Below, piece by piece: positions 1-9,256 of a stretch of DNA of 64,000 nucleotides (its first letter is position 1; the number at the start of each line of letters is the position of its first letter). The position numbers were made by a program, and so were the translations under genes. The notes under the pieces are model-generated. The model ran no database searches. It saw nothing but the letters and a program-made list of their open reading frames with translations, and had not been told where the DNA came from. Source of the DNA: an uncultured bacterium (lineage in GTDB: Bacteria > Bacillota_I > Bacilli_A > RFN20 > CAG-826); assembly GCA_949290395.1 (NCBI GenBank), contig CASERQ010000001.1, positions 124,001 to 188,000 of the forward strand, written 5' to 3'.

Positions 1-1
1 C

Positions 2-2230
2 AAAGGTGTTTATGTTGTTACTGTTAACGAATACTTAGCTCAAAGAGATGCTAACGAAATGGGCCAAATTTATCGTTGGTTAGGTTTAACGGTTGGCGTC
101 AACCTTCATAGTTTAACAACTCAAGAAAAGCAAAAAGCTCATCTTTGTGATGTTACTTACACAATTAACTCTGAATTAGGCTTTGATTACTTAAGAGACA
201 ATATGGCTCCAAGCAAAACTCAAAGAGTTTTAAGAGGTTTGAATTTCTGTATTGTTGACGAAGCTGATAGTGTTTTAATCGATGAATCTCGTACGCCTCT
301 TATTATTTCTGGTGGTGCTAAAGCTTCCATGTCTCAATATCAAATAGCTGATCGTTTTGTAAAAATGTTAAAGAAATCAACTGATGTTGATGAAGAATAC
401 AAAAGAAAACACCCAGAATATATTCCAGATGGTGACTTTGTCGTAGATGTTAAAACAAAATCTTGTACTTTAACCGATAAAGGCGTTGATAAAGCTGAAA
501 AGATGTTTGGAATTCCAAATCTTTATGCTCCACACCTTCAAGATTTAGTTCATAGAATTCACCAAGCCTTAAAAGCAAACTACATCATGACACGTGATGT
601 TGAATATTTAGTCGATCAAGATCAAACCATTCAACTTATTGACCAATTTACAGGCCGTGTTCTTAAAGGTAGAGAATATAGTGATGGTTTGCAACAAGCT
701 ATTCAAGCTAAAGAAGGCGTAAAAATTAAAGAAGAGACAGTTACTCTTGCTACTATTACGTATCAAAACTTCTTCAGATTGTTCAAGAAGATTTCTGGTA
801 TGACTGGTACTGCAAAGACAGAGGAAGAAGAATTTAGAAAGATTTACAACATGAAAGTTGTTTGTATTCCTCCAAATAGACCTGTTATCAGAAAAGATGA
901 ATTAGACTATATTTTCGCTACAAAAACAGCAAAAATTAGAGCTTTAGTTAAAGAAGTTGCTGAAAGACACGCTAAAGGACAACCAATCCTTATTGGTACT
1001 CCAAGTGTTGAAGCCAGTGAAGAAGTTGCAAAATATTTAGATGAAGCTGGCTTAAAATATGAAATGTTAAATGCCAAAAACCATGCTCGTGAAGCTGAAA
1101 TTATTTCTCATGCTGGCGAAAAAGACCACATTACTTTAGCTACTAACATGGCTGGTAGAGGTACTGATATTAAATTAACTGAGGAAACAAGAAACCTTGG
1201 TGGATTATGTGTTTTTGGTTTAGAAAGACACGAATCAAGACGTATTGATAACCAATTAAGAGGTAGATCTGGTAGACAAGGTGATCCTGGTTTCTCAAGA
1301 TTCTATGTCTCTTTAGAAGATGAATTAATGGTTCGTTTTGCTAGCGATAGTTTAAGAAAAACATTCGCAAGTTATGGTGATGAAGCTATTGAAAGTAGAA
1401 TGTTAACAAGCGCAATTACAAGTGCTCAAAAACGTATTGAAGGTCAAAACTTTGATATTCGTAAAAATTTACTTGATTACGATGATGTCTTAAGTAAACA
1501 AAGACAAATTATGTACGCAAAAAGAGACCAAATCTTATTTGCTTCTGATATTAACGAACTTTTAAGTGAAACATTTAAAGATTGTGGTGTCGCTCTTTGT
1601 AAGAGAAGCGTTTATGATGAACAATCTAATAAGATTGTTAGTGCTAAAAAACTTCATGATTTATCTGTTCCAAGATTCTTACAAGAAGATTCAATAAACT
1701 TTGATTTATTTGATGAAGCTATACCAGAAGAAGCTGGAGAAGATATTGCTGATGTTCTTGCTCATGCTTATAGACTTAAAAAGAACGAATGGGATGAAGC
1801 AACGGCTAACCAAATTGAAAGACAAATTACTTTAAGATGTATTGATAGAAACTGGACTCAACAAATTGATAATATGTCTCGTTTTAGAGAATCAGTTTCA
1901 TTGAGAAGTTATGGTCAAATTAACCCATTACAAGATTACGTTAATGAAGGTTGGGCAATGTTTAGAGAAATGCTTGAAACAATTTCTCTTGAAGTTGTTT
2001 TAAATCTTTTAAATGTCAAAGTTCAAAAGAAAGTTGATGAAAAAGATACATACGCTGTGAAAACAGATGCTCAAAATAAAGTTCATGAAGAACCTGCTTC
2101 TAAACCAGCTGAAGCTACAAATATGAAGGTTGTTGATAAACCAGTTGGAAAAGATTTCAATATTTCTGATATTGATAAAAACGCTAAAGCAGCAGTCGAT
2201 CATGAATATGATGATATTCATACAAACTAA
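2..2230 (+). CDS. secA: Preprotein translocase ATPase SecA (5' truncated by window edge)
   Basis: SecA is the cytosolic motor ATPase that pushes preproteins through SecYEG. The frame is open from base 2, where it reads GVYVVTVNEYLAQRDANE, a SecA signature, so the gene starts before the window and the ATG at 59 is internal. The N-terminal Walker A is missing. Visible are the Walker B region (IVDEADSVLIDESRTPLIISG-like, near base 255), the second helicase half with AGRGTDIKL and LRGRSGRQGDPG, and the helical scaffold/wing ending in NEGWAMFREML. The roughly 60-residue C-terminal tail is Lys/Glu rich and lacks the Cys-rich SEC-C zinc motif found in many SecAs. prfB follows 13 bases later, the secA-prfB order usual in Bacillota. 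The family call is near certain. Confidence 0.97.
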   Translation, partial: KGVYVVTVNEYLAQRDANEMGQIYRWLGLTVGVNLHSLTTQEKQKAHLCDVTYTINSELGFDYLRDNMAPSKTQRVLRGLNFCIVDEADSVLIDESRTPLIISGGAKASMSQYQIADRFVKMLKKSTDVDEEYKRKHPEYIPDGDFVVDVKTKSCTLTDKGVDKAEKMFGIPNLYAPHLQDLVHRIHQALKANYIMTRDVEYLVDQDQTIQLIDQFTGRVLKGREYSDGLQQAIQAKEGVKIKEETVTLATITYQNFFRLFKKISGMTGTAKTEEEEFRKIYNMKVVCIPPNRPVIRKDELDYIFATKTAKIRALVKEVAERHAKGQPILIGTPSVEASEEVAKYLDEAGLKYEMLNAKNHAREAEIISHAGEKDHITLATNMAGRGTDIKLTEETRNLGGLCVFGLERHESRRIDNQLRGRSGRQGDPGFSRFYVSLEDELMVRFASDSLRKTFASYGDEAIESRMLTSAITSAQKRIEGQNFDIRKNLLDYDDVLSKQRQIMYAKRDQILFASDINELLSETFKDCGVALCKRSVYDEQSNKIVSAKKLHDLSVPRFLQEDSINFDLFDEAIPEEAGEDIADVLAHAYRLKKNEWDEATANQIERQITLRCIDRNWTQQIDNMSRFRESVSLRSYGQINPLQDYVNEGWAMFREMLETISLEVVLNLLNVKVQKKVDEKDTYAVKTDAQNKVHEEPASKPAEATNMKVVDKPVGKDFNISDIDKNAKAAVDHEYDDIHTN

Positions 2231-2243
2231 TTTGGAGTTTTAA

Positions 2244-3354
2244 ATGATCGATTTATACGAATTTAAAAATGAATTAAAAGAGGCTACCGAGCAAATTGAA
2301 CAGCTTGGTAGTTCTCTTTGACCTTGAAAAATTATCTAAAAAAGCTCAGGAATTAGAAAATCTTTCATTAGATGAGCATTTTTGGGATAACCAAAGAGAA
2401 GCATCCAAAATAATTGATGAGAAAAACGACATCCTATATAAAATAGATCTTTTTAATAAACTTAAAAATAACGCTAAAGATTTAAATGAACTTGTTGATA
2501 CTCTTGATGTTAATGATCAAGAGATGGCTGAGTTAGCTAATTTAACTTTTAGCGACCTTAAAAAAGAACTTGATGAATTAAATACTTTAGTTCTTTTTAG
2601 TGGTGAATACGACAACCTTGATTGTGTTATTCAAATTCATCCTGGCGCAGGTGGAACCGAAGCTTGTGACTGGGCAAATATGCTTTTAAGAATGTATCAG
2701 CGTTTTTGCGATTTAAAGAATTTTAGTTATAAAATATTAGATTTCTTACCTGGTGAAGAAGCCGGATTAAAAAGTGTTACTCTTCTTGTTGAAGGTAAGT
2801 ATGCTTATGGAATGTTAAAAGGCGAAAAAGGTGTTCATAGACTTGTTAGAATTTCTCCTTTTGATGCTAACGCAAGAAGGCATACAAGTTTTGCTAGTGT
2901 AAATGTTATTCCACAATTTGATGATAGTATTAAAGTTGATATTAATCCTGTAGACTTAAAGATAGATACATATAGATCCGGAGGAGCTGGTGGTCAAAAT
3001 GTTAATAAAGTTGAGACTGCTGTAAGAATTACCCATATCCCAACTGGAATTGTTGTTTCCTGCCAGGTTGAAAGAACACAATTAAAAAACAGGGAATTAG
3101 CAATGAATATGCTTAAATCTCAACTTTTTGCTCGACAAGAAGAAGAGAGAAAAAACAAATTAAAAGGCATAGTTGGTGAACAAAAAAATATCGAGTGGGG
3201 TTCACAAATTAGAAGTTACGTTTTTTGTCCATACACTTTAGTAAAAGATAATAGAACTTCTTATGAAGATACTCAGATTAATAAAGTTATGGATGGCGAT
3301 TTGGAAGGATTCATATTCTCCTATCTAAAGATGGAGGCTAAGAAAAATGCCTAG
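2244..3354 (+). CDS. prfB: Peptide chain release factor 2 (RF2), made by programmed +1 frameshift
   Basis: RF2 reads UAA and UGA stops and triggers peptide release. The zero frame runs from ATG 2244 for 25 codons to CTT TGA C at 2316-2322. Skipping T2319 continues with GAC at 2320, giving 2244-2318 joined to 2320-3354, about 369 residues, the usual RF2 length. The RF2 anticodon-like tripeptide SPF lies near residue 203 and the catalytic GGQ ([10 protein letters not shown]) near residue 248. The TTG at 2296 in the downstream frame is not the true start. The frameshift site autoregulates RF2: when RF2 is scarce, ribosomes pause at UGA and shift. The strong internal Shine-Dalgarno usually found before the shift site is weak here (GGTAG). 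The gene overlaps the next one by 8 bases. Confidence 0.96.
2316..2322 (+). promoter_or_regulatory. RF2 programmed +1 frameshift site CTTTGAC
   Basis: CTT TGA C is the conserved RF2 recoding heptamer. The zero frame stops at TGA 2319-2321 and the long frame continues in +1 from GAC 2320. The shift reconstructs a full-length RF2, so this is regulation and not a sequencing error. Confidence 0.94.
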
Positions 3355-4438
3355 TTGGATTAAAGATTTTTTTAAGAAAGAAAACATTGTAAGAAATTTA
3401 AGAAACGTTTTACTCGTTCTTATTGGAACTTTTGTTGTTGCTGTTGGTAACTCTTTCTTTTTAATCCCTTTTTCTATCGTTAGTGGTGGCGTAAGTGGTA
3501 TTACAATTTTAACCGCTGAATTTATACCACCAGATATAATGGCGTATATTTTAAACTGGGTATTATTTGTAGTTGGTCTTATTTTATTAGGCTTAAGATT
3601 TACAATATCCTCGCTAATCTCAACTATTTTTTATCCAATTTTCTTATCTATTTTCTCAAGAACACCACTTGTTGAAAACTTTTTAAACTTGCTTTTAGGA
3701 AGTGAAGTTAATTATGAATTATCAAATGGAGTTATTACAAACCTTGTTGAACTCGCTAATAGCGGCACTGTAATTAATGGTGGTTTCTTGCTAATTATAG
3801 GATTATTAGGTGGAATGCTTGTTGGGGTTGGTTGCTCTATAACTTTCCATGGTGGAGGTTCGACAGGCGGACTTGATATCCTAACGTTTATTATTAGTAA
3901 ATTTACGGGTTTAAAAGAATCAATCCCATTCTTTATTCTTGATGGTGGCGTTGTTTTGATTGGTATTATTCTTGATCTTGAAGATGGAAATAGTATTGAA
4001 ATAATTGGCGGACTTGTTGGCATTATCTCGGCGTTTATTTGCTCACTTATGATAGAGATTGTTTATAATGGTCAAACTGGAGCATATTGCGTTGACATAG
4101 TTACCGATAAAGTTGATGAAGTTTGTAAATTTTCAATTGAAGAACTTGACCGCAGCGCAACTATATTAAATGTTAAAGGTGCTTATTCTAAAGGAGAAAA
4201 GCAAATGGTTCGAATTGTTTTTTCTAGAAGAGATTACACTAAAGTTAGAAACGGAATCGCTAAAATTGACAACAAAGCTTTCTGCACTTTCTATCAGACT
4301 TTATTCACTGGTGGCGAAGGCTTTGACAAGATTGAAGTTCATTCTACTAAAAAATATTTAAAGTTCTTTAAGAAAAGCCTTGAAAAAGAAGAAAAAGAAA
4401 CAGAGTCTAATAACGAAGTAAATAATGAACAACAGTAA
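3347..4438 (+). CDS. YitT/DUF2179 family integral membrane protein
   Basis: The protein has 363 residues. The N-terminal two thirds is a run of hydrophobic helices with the family's glycine-rich loops ([22 protein letters not shown] near residues 30-50; [13 protein letters not shown] near 165-178). The C-terminal 80 or so residues form a soluble DUF2179-like domain ([18 protein letters not shown]), followed by a charged Glu/Lys tail. These are widespread plasma-membrane proteins of unknown substrate. ATG 3347 lies inside the last codons of prfB, and the stop overlaps uvrB by 14 bases, so prfB, this gene and uvrB are probably translationally coupled. Family call firm, function unknown. Confidence 0.9.
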   Translation: MPSWIKDFFKKENIVRNLRNVLLVLIGTFVVAVGNSFFLIPFSIVSGGVSGITILTAEFIPPDIMAYILNWVLFVVGLILLGLRFTISSLISTIFYPIFLSIFSRTPLVENFLNLLLGSEVNYELSNGVITNLVELANSGTVINGGFLLIIGLLGGMLVGVGCSITFHGGGSTGGLDILTFIISKFTGLKESIPFFILDGGVVLIGIILDLEDGNSIEIIGGLVGIISAFICSLMIEIVYNGQTGAYCVDIVTDKVDEVCKFSIEELDRSATILNVKGAYSKGEKQMVRIVFSRRDYTKVRNGIAKIDNKAFCTFYQTLFTGGEGFDKIEVHSTKKYLKFFKKSLEKEEKETESNNEVNNEQQ

Positions 4439-6401
4439 ACCATTTGTCATTCATAGTGAATATAAGCCAACTGGCGATCAACCTAAAGCTATTAAAGCGT
4501 TAGTTGAAGGATTAAACTCTGGAAAAAAATATCAAGTATTACTAGGAGCAACTGGTACCGGTAAAACTTTTACAATGGCTAACGTCATAGAAAAAGTACA
4601 AAAGCCAACCCTTATTTTGGTTCACAACAAAACTCTTGCGGGTCAGTTATATGCTGAAATGAAAGAGCTTTTCCCAGAAAATAGAGTTGAATATTTTGTT
4701 TCAAACTTTGATTTTTATCAACCTGAAGCTTACATTCCATCAACAGATACCTATATTGATAAGTCTGCACTTATGAATGAAGAGATTGAGATGATGAGAG
4801 TTAGTGCAATCAACTCAATTGTTAGCAGAAGGGATACGATTGTTGTCGCTTCTGTTGCCTCAATTTATGGTTTAACAGACCCGGATGAATACAAGAAATT
4901 AATTTTCGATGTTAGAGTTGGTGAAGAAATTAATAGAAAAGAGTTTTTCACTAAATTGCTCAACTCTCAATATAAGAGAAATGATATCGAATTAAGTAAT
5001 GGTCGCTTTAGAGTACATGGAGATATTATTGATATCATGCCTGTTAACAGCGATGATTGGTATATCAGAATAGATTGTTTTGGCGACGAGGTTGAAACTA
5101 TTGCTAAATGTAATTATTTAACCGGCGAAATTATTGAAAAATATCATTATTATGATCTTTTCCCTGCTTATGATCACGCAGCAACAAGGGAAAATATTTT
5201 AAGAGCTTGCGAAAATATCTTAAAGGAACTCGCTGATCGCATCGCTTATTATGAAAAAGAAGGTAAACCTCTTGAAAAAGAAAGAATTGAGATGCGCACA
5301 AAGCAAGACGTTGCTTCTTTACAAGAATTTGGCATGTGTCCTGGAATTGAAAATTATTCAAGACACATTGACGGAAGACAACCTGGTCAGAAACCATTTT
5401 GTTTGATGGATTATTTTCCTAAAGATTATTTACTTATTGTTGATGAAAGCCACGTTAGTTTTCCTCAAGTTCGTGGTATGTATAACGGAGATCATTCTCG
5501 TAAAGTAACTTTAGTAGATTATGGTTTTCGTTTGCCAAGCGCTTTAGATAATAGACCTCTTAATTTTGAAGAGTTCGAAGGTGAAATTAATCAAGTAATT
5601 TGTACAAGCGCCACACCAGGTGATTATGAACTAGAGAAATCAGGCGGAGTTTCGGCCGAACAAATCATTAGACCAACTGGACTTTTAGATCCAGAAATAG
5701 AAGTTCGACCAACCCTTGGTCAGATTGATGACTTAATTGCAGAAATTAAAGATAGAATCGCTAAAAACGAAAGAGTTATGGTTGTAACTCTTACTATAAA
5801 AACAGCCGAAGATTTAACTGCTTATTTAAAAGATAGAGATATAAAAACAGTTTATATGCATAGCGAATGTAAAACTTTAGAGAGAAGTGAAATTATTTAC
5901 CAATTAAGAAAAGGTAAATATGATGTTTTAGTTGGTATTAATCTCTTAAGAGAAGGCTTAGATATTCCTGAAGTTAGTTTAATCGCTATTTTAGATGCTG
6001 ACAAAGAGGGCTTTTTAAGAAGTACAAGAAGTTTGATTCAGGTTGTTGGAAGAGCAGCAAGAAATGCTCATGGAAAAGCTATTATGTATGCAGATTCTAT
6101 TACTAAATCAATGCAAGAATGTATTGATGAAACTAATAGAAGAAGAGAAATTCAAAATTCTTATAATGATGAAAATGGTATTATTCCAACAACAATTGTA
6201 AAAGCGATTCAAGCTCCAATTCATAACACTGAAACAGAAGCAGAAGAAACTCTCAATTCAAAAGCTAAAATGACAAAAACAGAGCTTAAGAGAAAAATAA
6301 AAGAAGTTGAAAAAGAAATGAATAAAGCGGCTAAAGAGTTTGACTTTGAAAAAGCTATTAAATTAAGAGATATTTTATTCGAATTAAAAGCAGAAGGTTA
6401 A
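4425..6401 (+). CDS. uvrB: UvrABC excision repair helicase subunit UvrB
   Basis: UvrB is the DNA-damage verification subunit of nucleotide excision repair; UvrA loads it and it recruits UvrC. The 658-residue length is typical. Walker [11 protein letters not shown] is at residues 41-50, the damage-probing beta-hairpin region with its tyrosines ([17 protein letters not shown]) near 95-112, the Walker B helicase motif DESH near 340, the helicase C motifs ([23 protein letters not shown]) near 505-545, and the C-terminal UVR coiled-coil ([20 protein letters not shown]) at the end, which contacts UvrC. uvrA and uvrC are not in the window. It starts inside the yitT-like gene with no clear ribosome site of its own, so translation is probably coupled. 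Confidence 0.97.
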   Translation: MNNSKPFVIHSEYKPTGDQPKAIKALVEGLNSGKKYQVLLGATGTGKTFTMANVIEKVQKPTLILVHNKTLAGQLYAEMKELFPENRVEYFVSNFDFYQPEAYIPSTDTYIDKSALMNEEIEMMRVSAINSIVSRRDTIVVASVASIYGLTDPDEYKKLIFDVRVGEEINRKEFFTKLLNSQYKRNDIELSNGRFRVHGDIIDIMPVNSDDWYIRIDCFGDEVETIAKCNYLTGEIIEKYHYYDLFPAYDHAATRENILRACENILKELADRIAYYEKEGKPLEKERIEMRTKQDVASLQEFGMCPGIENYSRHIDGRQPGQKPFCLMDYFPKDYLLIVDESHVSFPQVRGMYNGDHSRKVTLVDYGFRLPSALDNRPLNFEEFEGEINQVICTSATPGDYELEKSGGVSAEQIIRPTGLLDPEIEVRPTLGQIDDLIAEIKDRIAKNERVMVVTLTIKTAEDLTAYLKDRDIKTVYMHSECKTLERSEIIYQLRKGKYDVLVGINLLREGLDIPEVSLIAILDADKEGFLRSTRSLIQVVGRAARNAHGKAIMYADSITKSMQECIDETNRRREIQNSYNDENGIIPTTIVKAIQAPIHNTETEAEETLNSKAKMTKTELKRKIKEVEKEMNKAAKEFDFEKAIKLRDILFELKAEG

Positions 6402-6404
6402 AAA

Positions 6405-6438
6405 CCTTGCAAAAGTCCATTCTTTTTTTAGAAATTTG
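6405..6438 (+). repeat. Dispersed intergenic element, copy 1 (CCTTGCAAAA...TTCTTTTTT)
   Basis: Just after the uvrB stop lies CCTTGCAAAAGTCCATTC followed by a T run. Close relatives occur after other genes at 36433 (CCTTGCAAAACTCAATTC + T run) and 42630 (CCTGCAAAAGTTCAATTA), with a looser copy at 24409. The element is not an obvious hairpin or promoter. Function unknown. Confidence 0.4.
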
Positions 6439-6518
6439 TTATAAAATTATTTTAATTTAGAATTCTTTTCTTAAAAGCAATAGCGTTTTTCTTATAAATT
6501 AGCTTTATTGTGTTTTTT

Positions 6519-6542
6519 GTATATATGTTATAACATATATAC
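6519..6542. promoter_or_regulatory. 24-base perfect palindrome over the secG promoter
   Basis: Bases 6519-6530 (GTATATATGTTA) are exactly the reverse complement of 6531-6542. The centre holds a TATAAC -10-like box at 6529-6534, and TTGTGT at 6508-6513 could be a -35 with a short spacer. It lies 20 bases before the secG start. It could be an operator, or a hairpin at the 5' end of the message. AT-richness makes it less striking than its length suggests. Confidence 0.5.
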
Positions 6543-6561
6543 AGCTTTCGGAGGAAAACTT

Positions 6562-6879
6562 ATGCAATGGTATGATTATATATTCTGGGTAGTAGCCTTT
6601 ATTGTTATAGTACTTGGTCTCTTACAAGGTGGTAAGAGTGAAGGTGCTTCCGGTGCTATTACTGGTGGTGGATTAAATGTTTTTGTTAAAACCAAAGAAA
6701 GAGGTAGTGAAAAAATCGTTTCTTACCTTACTTTAGGTTTTGGTATTGTTTTCTTATTCTTGGCTTTATTATCAACTTCCTTAACTTCAGCTCCTGCAGC
6801 AGAAGGAACAACAGAAGAGGGAACAACAACGGCAATTAAAGTCTTCATTCAAACAATAGATTACTTAAAATTATTCTAA
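6562..6879 (+). CDS. secG: Preprotein translocase subunit SecG
   Basis: This is a small two-helix membrane protein of the SecYEG channel, 105 residues from ATG 6562, which has a strong GGAGG ribosome site at 6550-6554. An in-frame start at 6508 would add residues with no ribosome site and is rejected. The first helix is near residues 5-21 (FWVVAFIVIVLGLLQ), then the conserved Gly/Ser-rich loop (GGKSEGASGAITGGGLNVF) with the following basic stretch, and the second helix near 55-75. The C-terminal tail is Thr/Glu/Ala rich. It stands alone with its own promoter; secA is 4 kb upstream. Length and motif order fit SecG well. Confidence 0.9.
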   Translation: MQWYDYIFWVVAFIVIVLGLLQGGKSEGASGAITGGGLNVFVKTKERGSEKIVSYLTLGFGIVFLFLALLSTSLTSAPAAEGTTEEGTTTAIKVFIQTIDYLKLF

Positions 6880-6888
6880 TTTTTCATA

Positions 6889-6910
6889 TCGCTATTTAAC
6901 AAAATAGCGA
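6889..6910 (+). terminator. Hairpin after secG
   Basis: TCGCTATTT (6889-6897), loop AACA, then AAATAGCGA (6902-6910) form a perfect 9-bp stem only 9 bases after the secG stop. Only a mixed T-rich tail follows (GCTTAAATTTT), so it may be a weak terminator. folD starts 13 bases further on, so the hairpin may also tune read-through into folD. Confidence 0.55.
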
Positions 6911-6923
6911 GCTTAAATTTTAT

Positions 6924-7709
6924 ATGATTACTATCAAAGAGTATGTAAATATAAAGAAAAAAGAACTTTGCGAAAAAGTTTCTTTAGTGAGTAAAAAACC
7001 ACACATAACTATCGTTCAAGTTAACGATGATTATGCCTCAAATGCTTATATTAGAGGAAAACTTAAAGATGTTGAAGAAATAGGCGCTATTTCAGACCTT
7101 ATTAAGTTGCCTGTAACAACTACGGAAGAAGAACTTCTTAAATTAATAGATAAATTAAATAATGATTCTAGTGTCGATGGTTTTATCGTGCAACTTCCAC
7201 TTCCTAAAACAATAAATGAAGCAAAAGTTAAACTTGCTATAAATCCTCAAAAGGATCTTGATGGTTTTCATCCATTAAGTAAATTTTTACCAGCAACTCC
7301 AAAAGGAATACTAACCTTTTTGGAAGATGAACAATTTGATTTTGAAGGGAAAAATGCTCTTGTTATTGGAAGAAGTGAGATTGTTGGTAAACCAATGGCT
7401 AGACTTCTTTTAAATAAAAATATGACTGTTGCCATTGCTCACTCAAAAACGCCTAGTAATGTCTTAAAAGATCTTGTCGCAATGGCTGATTTAATAGTTG
7501 TGGCAGTTGGAAAAAGTAACTTTTTAACAAACGATTTTAATTTTAAAAAGAGTTGCTTCGTAATTGATGTAGGAATTAATAGAGATTCAGATAATAAATT
7601 GGTTGGAGATTGTGAGAAAGACTTAAAAGTAGCTTATCAATCGCCAGTCCCAGGGGGAGTTGGTTTACTTACTAGACTTGCTCTTTTAATAAATCTTTTG
7701 GAGGCATAA
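6924..7709 (+). CDS. folD: Bifunctional methylene-THF dehydrogenase / methenyl-THF cyclohydrolase FolD
   Basis: FolD interconverts 5,10-methylene- and 10-formyl-tetrahydrofolate, supplying one-carbon units in the cytosol. At 261 residues it is slightly short for the family (about 280-300). The substrate-site Tyr-x3-Lys is present (AYIRGK, near residues 38-43), as are VQLPLPK (about 88-95), DLDGFHP, the Rossmann-type VIGRSEIVGKPMARLLL (about 147-164), VIDVGINR and SPVPGGVGLLTR. The usual PCTP is PATP here and GVGPMT is GVGLLT, minor changes away from the catalytic Lys. No strong ribosome site precedes ATG 6924. A ThyX-like gene follows after 3 bases, so the pair may form a small folate/nucleotide unit. 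Confidence 0.94.
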   Translation: MITIKEYVNIKKKELCEKVSLVSKKPHITIVQVNDDYASNAYIRGKLKDVEEIGAISDLIKLPVTTTEEELLKLIDKLNNDSSVDGFIVQLPLPKTINEAKVKLAINPQKDLDGFHPLSKFLPATPKGILTFLEDEQFDFEGKNALVIGRSEIVGKPMARLLLNKNMTVAIAHSKTPSNVLKDLVAMADLIVVAVGKSNFLTNDFNFKKSCFVIDVGINRDSDNKLVGDCEKDLKVAYQSPVPGGVGLLTRLALLINLLEA

Positions 7710-7712
7710 GTT

Positions 7713-8306
7713 ATGGATTTTAACATTGGAAAAACTGAAGTTTATGGATTAGAGTTTGCTGTCAAAGCAAGTGGAAATCCTATGAGAACAGTTCTTGATA
7801 GAACTGATTGTGAAGAAAAAGATTTTAATAGAGCTGGAAAACTAGGCAAATGTCATCCAGGAGAAGGACACGATAATTTCCTTAAAGGTATTGTCGTTGA
7901 ATTTGATATTACAGCACCTTTATATTGGTGGAAACAAGCCCAAAGATATCATTTCTTTGAATATGTTTCTTCTCAATCAACAATGCATTGTTTATTGAAA
8001 TTTGATATAGCAAATCAATGTGTCAGCGAAACAAATAAAGAAGTTTTAAAGATAGTAGAAAAAATTAAAGATGAATATTTGGCAATTCCTGACGAAGAAA
8101 AAGAAAGAAAAGTTGCTAAACGGAGAGAACTTGTCGCATCGACTCCATGTGGTTTTTGTTTAGGTGCAACTATGGTAACCAATTATCAACAATTAAAGAC
8201 CATGTATCTTCAAAGACGATATCACAAGTTAAAAGAATGGCATGTTTTTTGTGATTGGTGTGAGAAATTACCTCACTTTGTAGAATTAACAGGTGTATCA
8301 CGATGA
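7713..8306 (+). CDS. ThyX-like protein of unknown activity (197 aa)
   Basis: The protein resembles a group of phage and Firmicutes proteins related to flavin-dependent thymidylate synthase. It has a core FDITAPLYWWKQAQRYHFFE (near residues 70-90) followed by VSSQSTMH, where true ThyX has RHR-x-SxN-x-SxR. The tail contains a LEEWHxFCDW-type segment (LKEWHVFCDWCEKLP). Several Cys pairs are present (CGFC, CDWC). The RHR signature is not intact, so thymidylate synthesis is not assured. It follows folD by 3 bases with a GGAGG site at the end of folD and overlaps the next gene through ATGA. The folate neighbour fits a nucleotide role, but that is inference. Confidence 0.55.
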   Translation: MDFNIGKTEVYGLEFAVKASGNPMRTVLDRTDCEEKDFNRAGKLGKCHPGEGHDNFLKGIVVEFDITAPLYWWKQAQRYHFFEYVSSQSTMHCLLKFDIANQCVSETNKEVLKIVEKIKDEYLAIPDEEKERKVAKRRELVASTPCGFCLGATMVTNYQQLKTMYLQRRYHKLKEWHVFCDWCEKLPHFVELTGVSR

Positions 8307-9256
8307 AAATAGTTTTATTAAAAGATCTTTTAATAAATCCTGGCTTATACGATGGAATCAAAAAAGATTTAGCTAGTTTAGGTCATGAATTAGTTTATTA
8401 TTTAAAAGCACCAAAAGATGATCTTGAAATAGTAAATAGAATAAAAGATGCAGATATTTTAATTGTTGATAACACTAAACTTAGTGAAGAAGTTTTAAAA
8501 CAAGCACCAAAAATTAAATATATTGATGTTGCTTTTACAGGCTATGATCATTTACCTACAAAATACTGTAAAGATCACAAAATTGAAGTTTCAAATTGTA
8601 GTGGATATGCAACTGAAGCAGTTGCTGAACTTAATTTAACTTTTATACTTAGTCTTTTAAGGGACATAAGAAATAACGACAACAAAGTTAGAAAGTGCAA
8701 AAAACCTGATTTTACATTAGCACAAGAATTAGATGATAAGATTGTTGGTGTAATTGGTACAGGAAAAATCGGAACAAGGCTTATCGAACTTTTAGATTGC
8801 TTTAATTTGAAAATTTTAGCTTATAGTAAAACCATCAAAAAGAATGTTGTTCAAAAAGGCGTAACCTACGTCGATTTAAAAGACATTATGTCCAAGAGTG
8901 ATTTTGTTTGTTTAACATTGCCATTAAACGAAGAAACAAAGGGCATGATTGGCAAAAAAGAACTTTCTTTAATGAAACCAAATTCTTATTTAATTAATAC
9001 TTCTAGAGGACCTATTGTAGATGAAGCAGCTTTAATTGAATGTTTAAAAGAAAAGAAGATCAAAGGCGCTGCTCTTGATGTTTTTGCAGTCGAGCCTCCT
9101 CTTAACAAAGATAATGAACTTTTAAAATTAAATAATGTTATACTTACTCCGCATGTTGCTTATTTAACAAAAGAAGCCATGAAAAAAAGAGCAGAGATTG
9201 CTTTCTCAAATCTCTACTCTTATTTAGATGGAAATATTAAAAACAAAGTTATTTAA
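8303..9256 (+). CDS. D-isomer specific 2-hydroxyacid dehydrogenase
   Basis: This is an NAD-dependent D-2-hydroxyacid dehydrogenase, 317 residues, the usual length. The nucleotide-binding motif GVIGTGKIGTRLIELL is near residues 149-164. Catalytic Arg is in NTSRGPIVDEAAL (about 232-245), Glu in DVFAVEPPL (about 260) and His in TPHVAYLTKEAM (about 282). It probably reduces a 2-oxoacid such as pyruvate or hydroxypyruvate; the exact substrate (lactate, glycerate, phosphoglycerate) cannot be read from sequence. There is no ACT domain, so it is not a classical long SerA. Start ATG 8303 overlaps the previous stop (ATGA), and the 3' end overlaps the convergent DUF308 gene by 8 bases. Confidence 0.9.
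   Translation: MKIVLLKDLLINPGLYDGIKKDLASLGHELVYYLKAPKDDLEIVNRIKDADILIVDNTKLSEEVLKQAPKIKYIDVAFTGYDHLPTKYCKDHKIEVSNCSGYATEAVAELNLTFILSLLRDIRNNDNKVRKCKKPDFTLAQELDDKIVGVIGTGKIGTRLIELLDCFNLKILAYSKTIKKNVVQKGVTYVDLKDIMSKSDFVCLTLPLNEETKGMIGKKELSLMKPNSYLINTSRGPIVDEAALIECLKEKKIKGAALDVFAVEPPLNKDNELLKLNNVILTPHVAYLTKEAMKKRAEIAFSNLYSYLDGNIKNKVI

Noticed and set aside
2244-2321. prfB as a broken gene (in-frame stop after 25 codons)
   Set aside because: This is the known RF2 frameshift site; the reading frame is intact after +1.
3712-4023. Antisense ORFs inside real genes, for example the minus-strand 103-codon frame in the YitT-like gene
   Set aside because: Low-complexity shadows of coding regions without ribosome sites or promoters.
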